A DNA stretch of 64,000 nt from Ascoidea asiatica (taxonomy: Eukaryota > Ascomycota > Saccharomycetes > Ascoideales > Ascoideaceae). The position numbers and the translations under genes are program-made. The notes under the pieces are model-generated. The model saw only the letters and a program-made list of their open reading frames with translations, had not been told where the DNA came from and ran no database searches. Where the stretch lies: assembly GCA_001600695.1 (NCBI GenBank), contig BCKQ01000001.1, positions 662,877-726,876 of the forward strand, read 5' to 3'. Within the stretch, counting starts at the first letter, position 1; each line of letters opens with the position of its first letter. Positions 1-10,141 of this stretch are shown piece after piece.

Positions 1-2677
1 TTCCTTTTTCATCATCATCATCGTCATCAGAATCATCAGTGACATAATGTTTAGAGCTTGTTTTGACTTTAGTTTTAACATCTGATTCACTTTGACTTTT
101 TCCTTTTCTTGTTGATTTTGTTTTTGATTTGCTTGTAAATGAAGTTTTTAAATTTCCTTGTAATTTCAATTTTGATTCGGATTTTATGGCTTCATGTTTC
201 AAACTTTTTGTAGATTCATTACCTAAGGTAACAATAGAATCATCATCTGAATCCATATTTGAAACATTTTTTATATCAGAATCTGATTCTATTAAAATTA
301 TTGAATCATCCTTTTTTTTCGTAGATTGAGACTTAGAAACATTTGATTTAGAGTTAGTTTTAGATTTTGATGGAGTTTTTGATTTAGAATTAGCAGAAAT
401 TGATTTTGTAATTTTTTTCTCAGATTTATTTTTGGATTCATCAATTAATTCAAAATCATCATCTGAAGAATCAGAAGGATTTGAAGAATTTGAAGAATTA
501 GAAAGCACATTATCATCGTCAAAAGTGGCTTTATGATCTAATTTTAAAGTCGTATTAGAATGTTTTGAAGTTCTTGATTCAGTATCTGAATTTGGTTTAT
601 ACTCAGAAACGGAATCAGATTCAGATTCCGAAATATAAGTTACATTATTTTCTTTATTTTCTTTATTTTCTTTATTATTTTTAATATTTTTAATTTTATT
701 GTCTTTATTTTTTAAAGATAATTTATTTTTGAAATTATCTTCTTTTTTGATTTCATTTTTAATTGCATTTTTATTATTACTCTCTTTATCTTTTTTTCTT
801 TTTAAATCCGTAAAATTATTATTTGACATACTTGATGCATTAAGACTTGTTGAATTTTTAAGTATGTTTGTAAAAGTTGCTTCTTTATTATTTGATAAAA
901 TATCATTTAAAAGATTAGTTAAACCCCATTGATTTTTATTTACAGAATCATATAAATCGGAATTGTTATTGTTGTTGTTGTTGTTAGTGGTGGTTGTTGT
1001 AGTAGTGGTAGTTTGTTTAGTATCTAAAGAATTTAAGAAATCTAAAGAATTTGAATTTAAAATTGAATTTGAATTACCATTTGATTTTGATTTATTTGAA
1101 TTTGGATATAAATTATTATTTTTACTATTAATTTTATTATTATTTTTATTATTATTATTAATTGGAATATAAGAAGATTTAATTTCTAATAAATTTTTAT
1201 TTAAAATTTGACCTTCAAAAAATTCTTGATTATCTATATCCATATCAATATCAATAAAATCATTATTATTATTTATAATTTTATTATTAATATTTGAATA
1301 ATTATTATTTGTAGAATTATTATAATTATTATAATTATTATTATTATTATTATTATTAAGAATATTATGATTATTTGAAGAATTTGAATTTAAATTAATA
1401 TTATTTGAATAATTTGAATCAAATAATTTTTTATTTAAAGTTAAATTTACAGATTGAGATTTATTTAAATTATTAACTAAATCTTTTATAATTTTTTTAT
1501 TATAAGTTGGTTTATCATTTTTATTATAAACCATATCATTATTATAAAGAGTATAATCTTCATTAAAGCCAATTGGATAAATTTCTAAGAAATTATAATT
1601 TAAATTTGATTGAGAATCTAATGAGATATTTGTATGAAAAGATTTAGAATTATTAGTAGATTTTAAAGATTTTAAAGATTTTGAAGATTTTGAAGAATTA
1701 TCAACTTGAATTGGATTAAAATTATTATCTAAGATTAAAATACAATCAAATTTATTATAAATTTTAAAAAATTTGAAATTTTTTTTAATATTTGATATAT
1801 ATTTTTTATATCTATTTGTATAATTTGAAGGTAATAATTGATTAGAATCATTTGAGATTGAATTTGAATTTATTGGAAGATTTGCATGAGAATAATTTGA
1901 AATTAAAAAAAGATAATTGAAATAATAAAGAATTAATTTATCTATTGGAAATTGAGATATTTCATTATTATTTGAATTTGAATTTGAATCTGAATTTGAG
2001 TCTGAGGTATTATTATCATCATCAGAATTATTGAAATTTTTATTTGAATTAAAATTTAAATAAAGTGATAAATGTGGAGAAACCATTGGTAAATATTTAA
2101 TTAATGGATTTTTTAAAGGATCAATAATATTATTAAATTTATTTAAAAATCTTAAATTTAAAATATGATTTTTATTAAAATTTTTAAAAATTAAATTATT
2201 TTTAAAATTATTTAATTTAAAAATTTTTTGAAAATTAAAATTAAAATTAAAATTAAAATATAAATGATTTTTTGAAAATTTTAATAAATTTTTATTATTA
2301 ATTATTAAAGTATTATAAATAAAAATATTAAATTTAAAAATAATTTTATGATTTATAATATCATTTACATTTTTTAAATTTAATAAATTATGTAAATTAT
2401 AATTATTTTCATTATAAATTATTAAATTATTATTATCATTAGTATAAAAAATTAAATAATTTGAATTTAAATTAAATTTTTTTGAAATTATTGGAAATAA
2501 ATTTATATTATTATTTATAAAATTATTTAAATCAACAAGATATAAGATATATATAAAATTTGGGAATAAATTATTTGAATTTATAAATTTAAAATTTAAT
2601 TCAATACATGGAGATTCATTATCAGAATAATCTGAATTTGATTTTGATATTGAAATTGAAGAATCTTTAATTTTCAT
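1..2677 (-). CDS. Large Asn/Ser-rich protein of unknown function (5' part only)
   Basis: Reading the minus strand from the ATG at 2677 gives an uninterrupted frame of 892 codons that runs off the left edge, so the C-terminus is missing. The first 300 or so residues are rich in Asn, Phe, Ile and Leu and look folded. They include a PMVSPHLSLYL stretch near residue 200 and an EIYPIGFNEDY stretch near residue 380. From about residue 400 the chain is low complexity: poly-Asn, a Thr run, then Lys-rich segments and Ser/Asp/Glu acidic patches such as DSDDDDDE near the window edge. Alternating acidic and basic tails suggest a nuclear or chromatin-associated protein, but this is inference. I do not recognise the family. 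I saw no CTG codon in it. Confidence 0.72.
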   Translation of the reverse strand, partial: MKIKDSSISISKSNSDYSDNESPCIELNFKFINSNNLFPNFIYILYLVDLNNFINNNINLFPIISKKFNLNSNYLIFYTNDNNNLIIYNENNYNLHNLLNLKNVNDIINHKIIFKFNIFIYNTLIINNKNLLKFSKNHLYFNFNFNFNFQKIFKLNNFKNNLIFKNFNKNHILNLRFLNKFNNIIDPLKNPLIKYLPMVSPHLSLYLNFNSNKNFNNSDDDNNTSDSNSDSNSNSNNNEISQFPIDKLILYYFNYLFLISNYSHANLPINSNSISNDSNQLLPSNYTNRYKKYISNIKKNFKFFKIYNKFDCILILDNNFNPIQVDNSSKSSKSLKSLKSTNNSKSFHTNISLDSQSNLNYNFLEIYPIGFNEDYTLYNNDMVYNKNDKPTYNKKIIKDLVNNLNKSQSVNLTLNKKLFDSNYSNNINLNSNSSNNHNILNNNNNNNNYNNYNNSTNNNYSNINNKIINNNNDFIDIDMDIDNQEFFEGQILNKNLLEIKSSYIPINNNNKNNNKINSKNNNLYPNSNKSKSNGNSNSILNSNSLDFLNSLDTKQTTTTTTTTTNNNNNNNNSDLYDSVNKNQWGLTNLLNDILSNNKEATFTNILKNSTSLNASSMSNNNFTDLKRKKDKESNNKNAIKNEIKKEDNFKNKLSLKNKDNKIKNIKNNKENKENKENNVTYISESESDSVSEYKPNSDTESRTSKHSNTTLKLDHKATFDDDNVLSNSSNSSNPSDSSDDDFELIDESKNKSEKKITKSISANSKSKTPSKSKTNSKSNVSKSQSTKKKDDSIILIESDSDIKNVSNMDSDDDSIVTLGNESTKSLKHEAIKSESKLKLQGNLKTSFTSKSKTKSTRKGKSQSESDVKTKVKTSSKHYVTDDSDDDDDDEKG

Positions 2678-2759
2678 TCTTAAAAAGAATTGAATATGAG
2701 AATGAAGTTATATGATTTTTTAAATATATATATAATTGATAGCAAATAGGGTGAAATAG

Positions 2760-2798
<39 letters not shown>

Positions 2799-3335
2799 AT
2801 ATGAATGTATTATGAATTGATATATTGATGTTATTCCAATGAGTGAGTGACTGAATAATTGAGTGGTTATTTATTTATTTAATAATCTATCTAATAATAT
2901 TGTTTATATTGTTTATATTGTTTATATTGTTTATATTGTTTATTGTTAGATTTAAAGTGATTAATTGTTCGTTTGTTTGATTGTTTATTTATTTGTTGGT
3001 AGAGATCCACTCAATTTCGCGACAGGGAAGGAAATTGAGAAATTGAGAAATTGAGAAATGGTCACGTGGCCAGTCAAAGTTAGGGGAGATCTGAGACAAA
3101 CGAGGATTATGTAAGCCGTGAAACTATCCGTTGCGCGGAATACCGGATCCGTAGTGTTATATTGTTTTAAGAAATATCGTGAATTGTTGCATTAAGGAAA
3201 AAGATCATAAATAATCGAAAGAAGTAATAGAAAGAAGTAAAGATGTATATAATGTATAAAGTGTATAATGAAAGAGGATTATTATAAATGAATTGAATAG
3301 AATTGAATAGAATTGAATAGAATAGAATAGAATAG
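2678..3335. promoter_or_regulatory. Upstream region of the first gene, with repeats and an E-box
   Basis: No gene is seen. It holds a TA dinucleotide run (about 2768-2796), five copies of a nine-base TATTGTTTA unit (about 2898-2943), a GAAATTGA-type short repeat (about 3032-3058) and a GC-richer patch (3000-3160). A CACGTG palindrome lies at 3063-3068 inside GGTCACGTGGCC, a site type bound by Cbf1/Pho4-class bHLH factors in yeasts. GAATTGAATA-type repeats occur at 3290-3330. It probably serves as the promoter of the minus-strand gene starting at 2677. Confidence 0.5.
2898..2943. repeat. Nine-base tandem repeat (TATTGTTTA)n
   Basis: About five head-to-tail copies of TATTGTTTA are read directly. 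It is a microsatellite in the upstream region of the first gene, with no coding potential. Confidence 0.85.
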
Positions 3336-3746
3336 TTAATAGGAAACTAAGAAACGATAACAAATTTCATTTTCAAGTTCTTTTAAATCAGTAATTACTT
3401 TTTTATTAGAATAATTTTCATTAATTTGAGCAGTAAATTTCTTATAAATCTCAGTTTCTAATTTCTCAATATCATCACATTCATAATTTTCATAAGTTTG
3501 TTCATAAGTTCTTTTATTTTCAAATTTATTGTTTAATTTAGATTTAGATTTAGATTCAGATTGTATATGTGAATTGAATGGATATTGATAAGGATAAGCA
3601 TAATTATTTTTTATATTAAATATATTTGAATAATCATCTTTATTATTATTATTATTTTCTTTATTAAAAGTTTGTAATAATTTATCTTTTGAATTTCTAA
3701 GAACTGAATTTTTAGATTTTAATGCTGTTAATATAATATTATTCAT
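3336..3746 (-). CDS. Small protein of unknown function, 136 aa
   Basis: The frame starts with ATG at 3746 and ends at 3336. The N-terminal third is basic (Lys, Asn, Ser) and holds a five-Asn run near residues 31-35. A Tyr/Pro-rich stretch (AYPYQYPF) lies near residue 50 and a Ser/Lys repeat (SESKSKSK) near residues 63-70. The C-terminal half is charged and probably helical, ending in DLKELENEICYRFLVSY. No signal peptide or membrane segment is evident. I do not recognise the family. The ordered C-terminus and isolated position favour a real gene, though a short Asn-rich frame in AT-rich DNA could be chance. Confidence 0.5.
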   Translation of the reverse strand: MNNIILTALKSKNSVLRNSKDKLLQTFNKENNNNNKDDYSNIFNIKNNYAYPYQYPFNSHIQSESKSKSKLNNKFENKRTYEQTYENYECDDIEKLETEIYKKFTAQINENYSNKKVITDLKELENEICYRFLVSY

Positions 3747-4256
3747 TGATTTTTATTTTAATTTAAATTGAGTAGATTATGTTGTGACTGTAATTGTGAC
3801 TGTAATTGTGATTGTAACATGTTATCAATGGGAAATATCTAGATATTTATATACTAATGGAATAACTCCCTTATGATTATATTTAATTCACATTCATTAC
3901 ACTGCTATATCTCAAGTTGCAAGTCTGTTTTATGTCTTGAATGTCATATTTTTATTAATATCAATTGTAATCAGATGGCTTTAAAATAGTGTGATTTTAA
4001 AATTATTCCTTATCTCCAGAGTTAAAACTGCCTACAGAATATTCTCACACTCAATCTAATACTGTATTTGTATTGTAGATTCTATCAATTCCGGGTCTAT
4101 TACTCACTACTCACTACTCACTACTCACTGCTTTTACTAATGCTATGCTAACAGTTTATTTATTAATCGAAATATAAATATATAAATATAAATATTAATA
4201 ATACTAAAATATTAAAATATGATTTTAAATAAAAAAAATAAACAAATTTTCATAAT
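3747..4256. other. Intergenic region between two minus-strand genes
   Basis: No gene is seen. It holds the 5' side of the 136-residue gene and the 3' side of the ATPase inhibitor gene. A seven-base TACTCAC repeat occurs four times at about 4100-4129. The rest is AT-rich without a recognisable site. Confidence 0.5.
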
Positions 4257-4538
4257 CTATTTCAATGTTTCTTTCAATTTCATTAATTTCTCCTTTTCAT
4301 GTTTTTGAAAATAATAATCTTCACCACCTTGTTCAATATCTTTATCTCTTTTATTAATTTCATTAATTGATTTATTCAATTTATCATTTATTTCTTCTTT
4401 ATCATTACCATTATTTTTACTAAATTTATCAAAAATTGAATTAAATGAAAATGATAAATTTCTTTTTGTTGTTATTTTATTTAATACATTTCTTGAATTA
4501 ATTAATTTTGATCCTTTAATTAAAATTCTTGAATTCAT
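4257..4538 (-). CDS. INH1: Mitochondrial ATPase inhibitor, IF1 family (INH1/STF1-like)
   Basis: This 93-residue protein starts at the ATG at 4538. The first 30 or so residues are basic with hydroxylated residues and no acid (RILIKGSKLINSRN, then TTKRNLSFSF), as in a mitochondrial presequence. The C-terminus EDYYFQKHEKEKLMKLKE at about residues 73-90 matches the IF1 inhibitory helix, which in yeast Inh1 reads EDFFVRQREKEQLRHLKE. IF1 proteins bind F1-ATPase and block ATP hydrolysis when the proton gradient collapses. The region between the presequence and the motif is charged and Asn/Lys-rich. The usual C-terminal coiled-coil extension is absent, because the frame stops just after the inhibitory helix; this resembles a short Inh1/Stf1 form. 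INH1 and STF1 cannot be told apart here. Confidence 0.75.
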   Translation of the reverse strand: MNSRILIKGSKLINSRNVLNKITTKRNLSFSFNSIFDKFSKNNGNDKEEINDKLNKSINEINKRDKDIEQGGEDYYFQKHEKEKLMKLKETLK

Positions 4539-5346
4539 TTATCTCTCTAACTACTTCTACTTGTTTAATATAGTATTATTTTACATACAGTAAATACCTA
4601 ATAACTTACTGTATATTAAAAAATAATAAATGGAATTCGATGATAATTACCCATTTTTATATAATTTAATTGTTATTAGTTTATCCAGTTGATATCATAT
4701 TCATTAATAAATTACATATTACATATTACATATTAAATAAACCATGATCCTATTCTTTTAAATTGTATTATATTCTTTCTTGTAAAATTCCAGCATTAGG
4801 TAATTATACTCTTTAAAAGAATATTCCTCATTATCACCACTTCAAAATCGGATTCAATTCAAGATCTAGAACTGTCTGTCCTACAGCCACTGTCCCACAG
4901 CCACTGTCCTAGATCCCGAATTTAGCCCGGAATATCCGGATAATCTCCCCCGGCGGTGGCGCTCGTTTCCGGAATATCACAAATAGCCCTTGAAGTAGGG
5001 CTCTTTACTACCTTTATATCTTTACTACCACAGAATGTGACCCTATCATAAAGATAACTTGCCTGCCTGCACTGCTAAAGTTACCATTACCATTCCAACT
5101 GTCACTGCTTCTTCTCATAAAATAAATTAACGCTACAAATAAATAAATAAATACTCTATTTGCAAATTAAATTATCATATTCCATATTCTATCAATCTAT
5201 CAATCTATCAATCTATCAATCTATTACTTTTTTTATTTTCTTTTTCTTTTTCTTTTTCTATCAATTTTAATTAATATTGCAATCTCAATAATTGTCAATG
5301 AATATATAAACTTTATTCAATTGCTTTCAATCTATTAAATTAAAAG
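4539..5346. promoter_or_regulatory. Divergent promoter region, ATPase inhibitor / VPS9
   Basis: No gene is seen. A GC-richer island at 4860-5060 holds two copies of CCGGAATATC (4927-4936 and 4969-4978) and a CCGGATAAT site (4936-4944). Closer to VPS9 come an ATCAATCT tandem repeat (about 5190-5223) and pyrimidine runs, typical of yeast promoters. The binding proteins are unknown. Confidence 0.5.
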
Positions 5347-6212
5347 ATGAATAATGAAAGAAATAAAACTATTGAAAAAAACAATAAATCTAAATCTAAT
5401 TCTAATTCTAATTCTAATTTTAATTCTAATTCTAATTCTAAATCTAATTTTCATTCATCTACCCCTATAACTTTATCCGGTGTCAATTATAATTCAAATG
5501 CTCCTGATTTAATAGATTTAAATGATGATGATGATGATGATGACGACAATTATTCAGATTCAGATTCAAATTCTTATTCAAATTCAGAATCTGAATCTGA
5601 ATCTGAATCTAATTTTGAATCCGCTTCAAATCATACAAAAACTTCAACTGATATAAATGATATAAATAATAAAATTGATAAAAATAAATTACCTAATAAT
5701 TCAAATCAGTTAAATAATCATCATTCTTCAATAAATTTAAATCCAAATATATATATAAGATCTCATGAAAATGAAAATGAAAATGAAAATGAAAATATTA
5801 TTTCTGATAATTCAAATTCAAATTCTAATATAAATTCACCTTCTTCAAATAAAAAATTTATATTAAACGCTGATAATAAAAAATTCATAAATAATAAAAT
5901 TAAAATTCAAAAAGAATCTGATTCTGAAAAAGAAATTAATCAAATTTTAGATTCAAATGATGATAATTTTAATAAAATTAATAATATTCAAGTTTCTTCT
6001 TCATCTCATATTCGACTGTTATCAACTGGAATTTCAACTTTATCAATTAATCAAAATTCAAATTCAATTCTAGATCCAAATACTACTTCAACTTCTACTT
6101 CTACTTCTACATCTACATCTACATCTACTTCTATTTCTACTTCTAATACTAATACTAATAATACTTCTACTATTTCTAATAATAACTCTAATAATAACTC
6201 TAATAATAACTC

Positions 6213-6255
<43 letters not shown>

Positions 6256-7737
6256 TCTTTTCTTAATCCAAATTCAATTCCAATAAAACATTCAAAATCA
6301 ACTTCTGATATAACTTCAACAATAAGTAAATCAAAAGAATCTGAAGAAATTAAAAAATTTGAAAATAAATCTATAAAAAAAATTTCAAAAAAAACTTCTC
6401 CAAATGATTTACCTTTTGATTTTCAAAGATTTTTATCTTATTTAAAAAGTAAACAAGCTGACCCCATAGTTAGATATCTTAAATCTTTTTTATTTGCTTT
6501 TGGTAAAAGAAAATGGTCAATACAAGAACAAGTTAAATTAATTTCGGATTTTAAAAAATTCATTTTTCAAAAAATGTCAATATGTCAACCTTTTAATAAA
6601 ATGAATGAAACTGAATATATAAATTGTCAAGAAGGTATGGAAAAATTAATTATGAATAGATTATATGATCAAGTTTTTTCTCCTGCAATTCAAGTTTCAA
6701 ATCTTGATCAATCTCATTCTGAAGATATAATAAAAGATGTAATTTTAAATAAACAAATTTTAAAATTTAATTGGATTTCTCCAAAACATTTAGATATAAA
6801 TTTAAAATATATTAAAAAAGGTTCTGAATTTATAAAATTAGCTCAAAATCAATTAAGTAAAATTAATGCTTATCGTTCTCCAAGAGATAAAATAATTTGT
6901 GTTTTAAATTCATGTAAAGTTATTTTTGGTTTATTAAAACAAGTTAAACAAGAAACAAATGCTGATTCATTTATTCCATTATTAATTTATTCAATTTTAA
7001 ATTTTTCTTCAACAAATAAAAATAAAGATTTAAAATTAATATCTAATATAACTTATATTGAACGTTTTAGAAATTCAGAATGGTTATCTGGTGAAGTAAG
7101 TTATTATTTATCTTCTTTTTGGGTGGTTATTGGTTTTATTCAAGAATTAAATAAAGATTCATTAACTATTGAACAAGAAGAATGGGATAATCAAATTAAA
7201 AAATATGAAATTGATTTAGCTAAAAAGAAAAAAGAAAAAGAAGAAGCTTCTAATGCTAAAAAAAATCTTGAAACTCCAAATATAATATCCCCAATACCAT
7301 CACATTCTCAAAAAGATCCTGAAAAGGAAGCTTTTTCAATAAATAGAGCACAAGATTTATCACCTTCAGAAGTACTTACAAATTCTGCTGGTTTTATTGC
7401 TAAATCTTTAACTTCTTTTTTTCAACAACCTTCAACCGGTGAAGAATACAATGAAAAACATATTACTACTCCAGAAAATAAAAGTCGAAATATTGGTAAA
7501 AGTAAAGAAGAAATAAATAAAAAAATTTCTGCTGAGGAAGAAGCTGCAAAAAGAAAATCGAAAGAAGAATATCTTGCAAATGAAATATATCTAAAAGAAC
7601 AAGAAGAAAATATTGAATTACTTGTCACAATGTTCCCATCTTTAGATAAAGATGTGATAAGAGATGTTGCTATGATGAATAAAGGTAGAATGCCTATATG
7701 TGTCGATTTATGCTTGGAATTATGTGAAGGTAAATGA
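5347..7737 (+). CDS. VPS9: Vps9-type Rab5 guanine nucleotide exchange factor
   Basis: A 796-residue protein from the ATG at 5347. The first 350 residues are low complexity (Ser/Asn, an Asp run near 60, Glu/Ser, Thr/Ser and Asn runs). The VPS9 catalytic domain follows at about residues 455-605, with landmarks YRSPRDKIICVLNSCKVIF and ADSFIPLLIYSIL, the core that opens Rab5-class GTPases (Vps21). The C-terminus at about residues 753-796 is a CUE ubiquitin-binding domain, with MFPSLDKDVIRDV and the closing DLCLEL. S. cerevisiae Vps9 is about 450 residues, so the extra length is the N-terminal tail. Its role is endosomal fusion and vacuolar protein sorting. It converges on NGL2 downstream. Codon 224 (6016-6018) is one of the rare CTGs, in a non-conserved region. 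Confidence 0.95.
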
Positions 7738-8197
7738 AATTATAGTTTACTTGAATTTTTTTTTTTTTTTTTTGAAATTAGTTTTTTGGGATTTATTCCC
7801 ATTAATATAATGTATATTGATTAGTAATTGAGCTTTTTTATCAATTTATTATAAACTTTCTGTAATGTGTCTGACTATTTTTTAAAGAAATTGCAATTTT
7901 ATGGAACGCAACTCTTCTTTTGTATATTTTTTTGTTTCTTTTATGGTTCACTAACTTTTAAAATATCCAACTTTTAACATATTCTTATTTGAATATTTTT
8001 TTTGAGAATTTCAGACTTGTTTTCCTATTTTATTACTTGTGGAAGAAAATTTTTCTAAATGTTGTTTATTATGCTACTCAGGTTAGCTAAAATACCAATA
8101 AGTGTATTATTATATAAGTTATCAAAAAAATAAAATCTATACTGGTTTAAAAAATTCCAAATAATATCATATGCAAAAATTCTTACAAAAACTGATA
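7738..8197. other. Convergent 3' region, VPS9 / NGL2
   Basis: Both flanking genes end here. A T run of about 16 bases starts shortly after the VPS9 stop (about 7757-7773). The rest is AT-rich with no frame of interest; it presumably carries both 3' UTRs and polyadenylation signals. Confidence 0.5.
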
Positions 8198-9772
8198 TCA
8201 GTTAGTTATACCTAAAGCTATTTCTGCCATTAAAGATAAATGATCACTTGGATACTGACCAGCCCTTGGTTGACCACTTGGTTCTTCACCCATCTCTTTA
8301 GCCTCTGGTAATCGCAATAATTTCAAAAGTTTAACGTCATTATCCTTTTCAAAATCCTCAATTCTGTCAACTTCTTTGCATTTAGTTTTTGGATCCCAAT
8401 CTTTTATGTATAAGATATAATCAACTAAGCCTCTCCAGGCATGAGCCCAATTACTGAAAATTGGCTCATTTCTATCATTATCAAGTCCTGAATTTTCAGG
8501 ATGAACAAATTTATAACCCACAGAATAAAGACTGATAGCCCTCACAGGTAAGGAATTATGAAGATCACTCATTTGATCAATCATTTTATTTTGCTCCTCA
8601 GTACCTTCAAAAGAATCAGGTTCAGGATGTTCTGGTTGATTTTCACCAACAAGTTCAACATTTTCAGTTCTATCTTCTTTTTCAGTAGTACCTCTTTTTA
8701 AGGAATATTGAAAAGAAGAAGAGCATCCTATGACATTTCTCATTCTTGAATTTTTAGGAAAATCTATAGGTTTTTTCACCATTGAAAGATAGGGCGTATC
8801 AAAGGGTTGAGAATTGAAATCGCCGGTTAAAAACTTGAACCATTTAGATTCTTCATTTTTTGCTTCATCAGTTGTAACAATGGAATTATCTTTTTTGTTT
8901 TTTTTAACAGCCAAAACAGAAACCCTATGAGAAAATTCTTTCAATTTCGATAAATAGATATAAGTCTGCCTTGTTCTATCAAATGTTCCAAATGGATGCC
9001 AAAACAAATGAGTAGTACCAATTAATATTCCATTTTTTTTAATTTCTCCTTTAAATTTCTCTAGTATTTTATTAGAAAATTTCAAAGCAATAAATAAACC
9101 AACATTAGTAGTATTAGTTCTTTTTTTGACAGGTGAAGTTTCCACATCATCATAATCCAAATAAGATAAATCAACTTTTTCGAATAATTCTGACTTATAT
9201 ATTATTACAACTCCATGATTTTTATCTCCATAACGATAAAATTCTGATAAATATCCCAAATCTTTGAAAGTTGATTTCCAATAACTCTCAAATTGTATAA
9301 AATCTACTTCCTGAAGACACGCTATATCTGGATCATAATATTTGAATTCCGAAAGTAAAACCACTGATCTTTTTGGCCATTTGAGTGCATTTCCACTTGT
9401 TGGAAATAATTTTCTTCTAATTAAACATTGAGCAAGCATATTGTAAGACATGATTTTTATTGGAAAAAAGTTTGATTCTAATGTTTTTGAAACCAACTTG
9501 TTTTCCTCTTGAGGATGAACAGGTAAAAATGGTCTTCTGATAAATCTTAAATCAAAGGGAACATTTTCTTCTTTTTCCTTCAACTGCTCTTTCTTTTTCA
9601 ATTCTCTCAATCTTCTTTTTTCTAATATCTCTTCCTGAGTTAAAAGCTTCTTCTTTTGCTTCACTTTTTTCTTTTTTTGGTTTTTTTCAACAGGCTTGAG
9701 CACCTTTGCCTTTTCAGTAATATTTATATTACTGAGCTTCTCGGTCAATTCATTGATGCTTGCCTTTTCCAT
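8198..9772 (-). CDS. NGL2: Ngl2-type RNA exonuclease (EEP/CCR4-like nuclease)
   Basis: The preferred start is the ATG at 9772, giving 524 residues; the frame is open a little further upstream but without another ATG. A Lys-rich N-terminus (about residues 25-75) precedes an endonuclease/exonuclease/phosphatase fold with its usual landmarks: MSYNMLAQCL near 110, CLQEVD near 153 (metal-binding Glu), GDFNSQP near 316 and the terminal SDHL near 511 (catalytic Asp-His). The PDIACLQEVDFIQFESYW stretch resembles yeast Ngl2, which trims the 3' end of 5.8S rRNA. The Ngl1/Ngl3 paralogues are less likely given the length and N-terminal basic region. It is divergent from the asparagine-synthetase-like gene, with 369 bases between starts. 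Confidence 0.9.
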   Translation of the reverse strand: MEKASINELTEKLSNINITEKAKVLKPVEKNQKKKKVKQKKKLLTQEEILEKRRLRELKKKEQLKEKEENVPFDLRFIRRPFLPVHPQEENKLVSKTLESNFFPIKIMSYNMLAQCLIRRKLFPTSGNALKWPKRSVVLLSEFKYYDPDIACLQEVDFIQFESYWKSTFKDLGYLSEFYRYGDKNHGVVIIYKSELFEKVDLSYLDYDDVETSPVKKRTNTTNVGLFIALKFSNKILEKFKGEIKKNGILIGTTHLFWHPFGTFDRTRQTYIYLSKLKEFSHRVSVLAVKKNKKDNSIVTTDEAKNEESKWFKFLTGDFNSQPFDTPYLSMVKKPIDFPKNSRMRNVIGCSSSFQYSLKRGTTEKEDRTENVELVGENQPEHPEPDSFEGTEEQNKMIDQMSDLHNSLPVRAISLYSVGYKFVHPENSGLDNDRNEPIFSNWAHAWRGLVDYILYIKDWDPKTKCKEVDRIEDFEKDNDVKLLKLLRLPEAKEMGEEPSGQPRAGQYPSDHLSLMAEIALGITN

Positions 9773-10141
9773 TTTAAGAATTAGAAGTTTACTATTCAAC
9801 TGAATTTTTTGTTCTTTACAATTTCCAGAAATAAGATTGACAGATTATTAAAATGCAAGACAATTCTCTTCTTTGTAGGTATGCAACGGCTCTTTTATAG
9901 CCTTTACTGAAGTTAAAAAAAAGCCCTGGACTATTTAGGATTTTCATGCTGAAAGTTTTCCACTTTTGATAATAACGCCAATTTAATTTTCTATGGTCAC
10001 ATTTGTAACCTCATAAACAAAATATTTTTTATTAATGATATGCTTCGCATAGATTTCAAATCAATTTTTTCAGAAATTTGAAACTACAAAAGGTCAACAA
10101 GTTAAACACTAAAAAAAAAGGAAGAACATAACAATTAAGAA
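9773..10141. promoter_or_regulatory. Short divergent promoter, NGL2 / asparagine-synthetase-like gene
   Basis: A compact 369-base shared upstream region for two divergent genes. It is AT-rich with A runs close to the plus-strand start. No known operator is recognised. Confidence 0.5.
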
